From Amyelois transitella (lineage: Eukaryota > Arthropoda > Insecta > Lepidoptera > Pyralidae): a DNA stretch of 64,000 nucleotides. Where the stretch lies: assembly GCF_032362555.1 (NCBI RefSeq), contig NC_083511.1, positions 5,394,001-5,458,000 of the forward strand, written 5' to 3'. The notes beneath the pieces are model-generated. The model saw nothing but the letters and a program-made list of their open reading frames with translations. It did no database searches and was not told the origin of the DNA. Made by a program: the position numbers and the translations under genes. This document shows positions 62,301-64,000 of the stretch, in pieces; positions within the stretch are counted from its first letter, which is position 1, and every line of letters starts with the position of its first letter.

Positions 62301-64000
62301 TGTGAGAATTTTCCTCCCAGTTGTCACCCGGTAATAAACAGGTTAGTAATAAAGTTTTCAAAATTAACCGGTGAAGTCTCTTTATATGGTTACTTCAACC
62401 TGATCTATTCCCAAACTATAACTTCCCGTTTTGTAATCTATCTTTAATTAATATAATGTCGCAAACCTTGCTATGTTTTACAAAATATAATGTTACATGT
62501 AATGACAATAGTAAATACTTAGATATCAAAGAAGACTTCCTGCTCTAAACATAAGAAAATGGATATAGTGTACCCATATAATATTACGTTACTTTGTTAA
62601 ACTAATTTTATCAAGTATTGAAATATAACACTTTCGTAAAAAACTGTGACATGACAGACGTTTTTATTTTATTGGGACAACTTCCTTGACAACTTAAGAA
62701 GTACCTCAATTTAAGAAATGTACTCAGCTTTATTTTAAGGAGGAACTGTCCTCGTGACTACTTACTAATTAGATTGTTAACATCGTATATAAATATATTA
62801 AGAACATTGTTAAAACCTAACAGATTTACCTGAGATCTAACAGAGAAGCAGGCGCTCAAAGGACCTGGATGTATTAACGCAATTAACAAAACCTATAACT
62901 TCACATCAATTCAAAAAAAATTTTTTTTCTCTCATTACATAATTTGTACCCACACAAGTTCATTGTAGTGCATAACGGTTCATTATCATAACATGAGAGA
63001 AAAACTCAATGACGACAACTTGACCATACAACCGGTCTCGATGTGGGCCAAATTGCTCCAGGACATGCTGGGCCACCACGGAAGTTACACTTCCGTACTT
63101 CCGGGACATTTTAAAAGTCAAGGTCATATTTTTATGTTGACAAACAATCGTAATAGGTATCGTATAGGGTAGCCAATCTTGATCTTTGTTAATCAATGCT
63201 AATTTGTCCCAATTCGTTTCATTATTAATCACTTATCTATAAATAAAAAAACCTGTATCCAAAATACGAATGTTATTTGATAAACTTTAAATAACTTTTT
63301 GTGCAGATAAAATATTTCCACTTTTCAGGATTACTGCATATGTATTTGTTTTTCTTTCGATTCGTCCACATTTATTAGTATATTAAAGCAAGTTTATCGC
63401 AATAAAAAATGTTTTGTAAAATTGTCTCAGCTATTTGGATTAAATAGCTAAAATTTGGCTAATTTACAAAAAGGAAATCTGAATACTATGCCAAAAATCT
63501 GTATAACGCTCTCCTTTGTAGTCTCATATAATTGTAAGCATATCCAATGCTATCGTTGTCGTAACGTTTGACGGTAGCCGTTTCTATGCTAATTCTATCT
63601 AATATGGATAATCAGCGCAATTGAAGACCTTCGTATACAATCGCTTGTGGACAATTTAAATTATTATCGATTCATATTATTCGATTTAAGCAACCGTGTC
63701 TGCTGTCCGATGAACATAGGTTTTCAAGCATGAGGCAAGATCCGCTCACCTCTTATCCGGTGCAACATGCAATTTCTAGATGTCGCCCTTCACCTAAAAG
63801 ATGTTGCAAACATCGGATTATAATAGCACTCATAATAACTAAAGTTAGACCTCGGCTTTAAATCCAATCTGAATCGAACTTTTTGAAAGGAATATAATAT
63901 TTCTCAACTTTACCGTGGTCGTTATAAAGATTATTCAGAAACCTGAGTTCAAATAATAAAGTAAAATACTAAAAATTTACGATAAAAAAAAATATTGGAA
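59361..64000. other. Non-coding DNA, probably intron, with repeat fragments
   Basis: Family 5 repeat at 59967-60115, a direct family 1 piece at 60600-60690, a hairpin at 61777-61846, a LINE-type segment at 62215-62345 and a coding-like stretch at 62991-63120. I found no exon that clearly continues the 59327 or 39038 frames. Confidence 0.5.
61777..61846. repeat. Long imperfect hairpin
   Basis: Arms at 61777-61797 and 61828-61846 pair over 18 positions with one mismatch and one 2-base bulge. The 30-base loop holds an inner perfect 7-bp stem GACTTTG/CAAAGTC. The size resembles a small RNA precursor. Confidence 0.5.

Overview
The window looks like the nuclear genome of a moth or butterfly (Lepidoptera). 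The DNA is AT-rich. Genes are built of short exons separated by GT-AG introns. The sequence is dotted with dispersed repeats of types common in lepidopteran genomes: a tRNA-derived SINE, LINE 3' tails ending in short TATG or TAATAA runs, and 'ctagc..cccgc..cttcg' degenerate elements. The species cannot be fixed from the sequence alone.

Left third (1-30.3 kb): a tandem array of SLC22-type (organic cation/anion transporter, major facilitator superfamily) genes. Three lie on the + strand (here A 1558-4005, B 5739-11556, C 12164-14259). One pseudogene (17735-18592) and two intact genes (E 18876-21028, F 22170-30172) lie on the - strand. A lysocardiolipin acyltransferase-like gene (LCLAT1/AGPAT family, 14712-17140, +) sits between the two groups. 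All intact SLC22 copies share the same intron phases, and the central exon is exactly 408 nt in A, B, E and F (405 nt in C), so they arose by local duplication. I could assign short first exons for A and B. For F, the best model has a start codon split across a 5.3-kb intron.

Middle (32-39 kb): RPF2, a Brix-domain ribosome biogenesis factor (32849-34655, +), with a CACGTG E-box just upstream of its start. A CpG-rich promoter with a first coding exon follows (about 38641-39158, +).

Right part (39-64 kb): mostly non-coding DNA with many repeats. It holds a small TATA-driven gene for a putative secreted protein on the - strand (CDS 56048-56527). A second CpG-rich promoter with a very short coding exon lies at 59327-59360 (+). 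The exons at 39038-39158 and 59327-59360 end in the same phase and on the same base, so they may be alternative first exons of one gene whose body lies to the right of the window; the secreted-protein gene would then be nested in its intron. No RNA gene, CRISPR array, retroviral element or bacterial-type operon was recognised.
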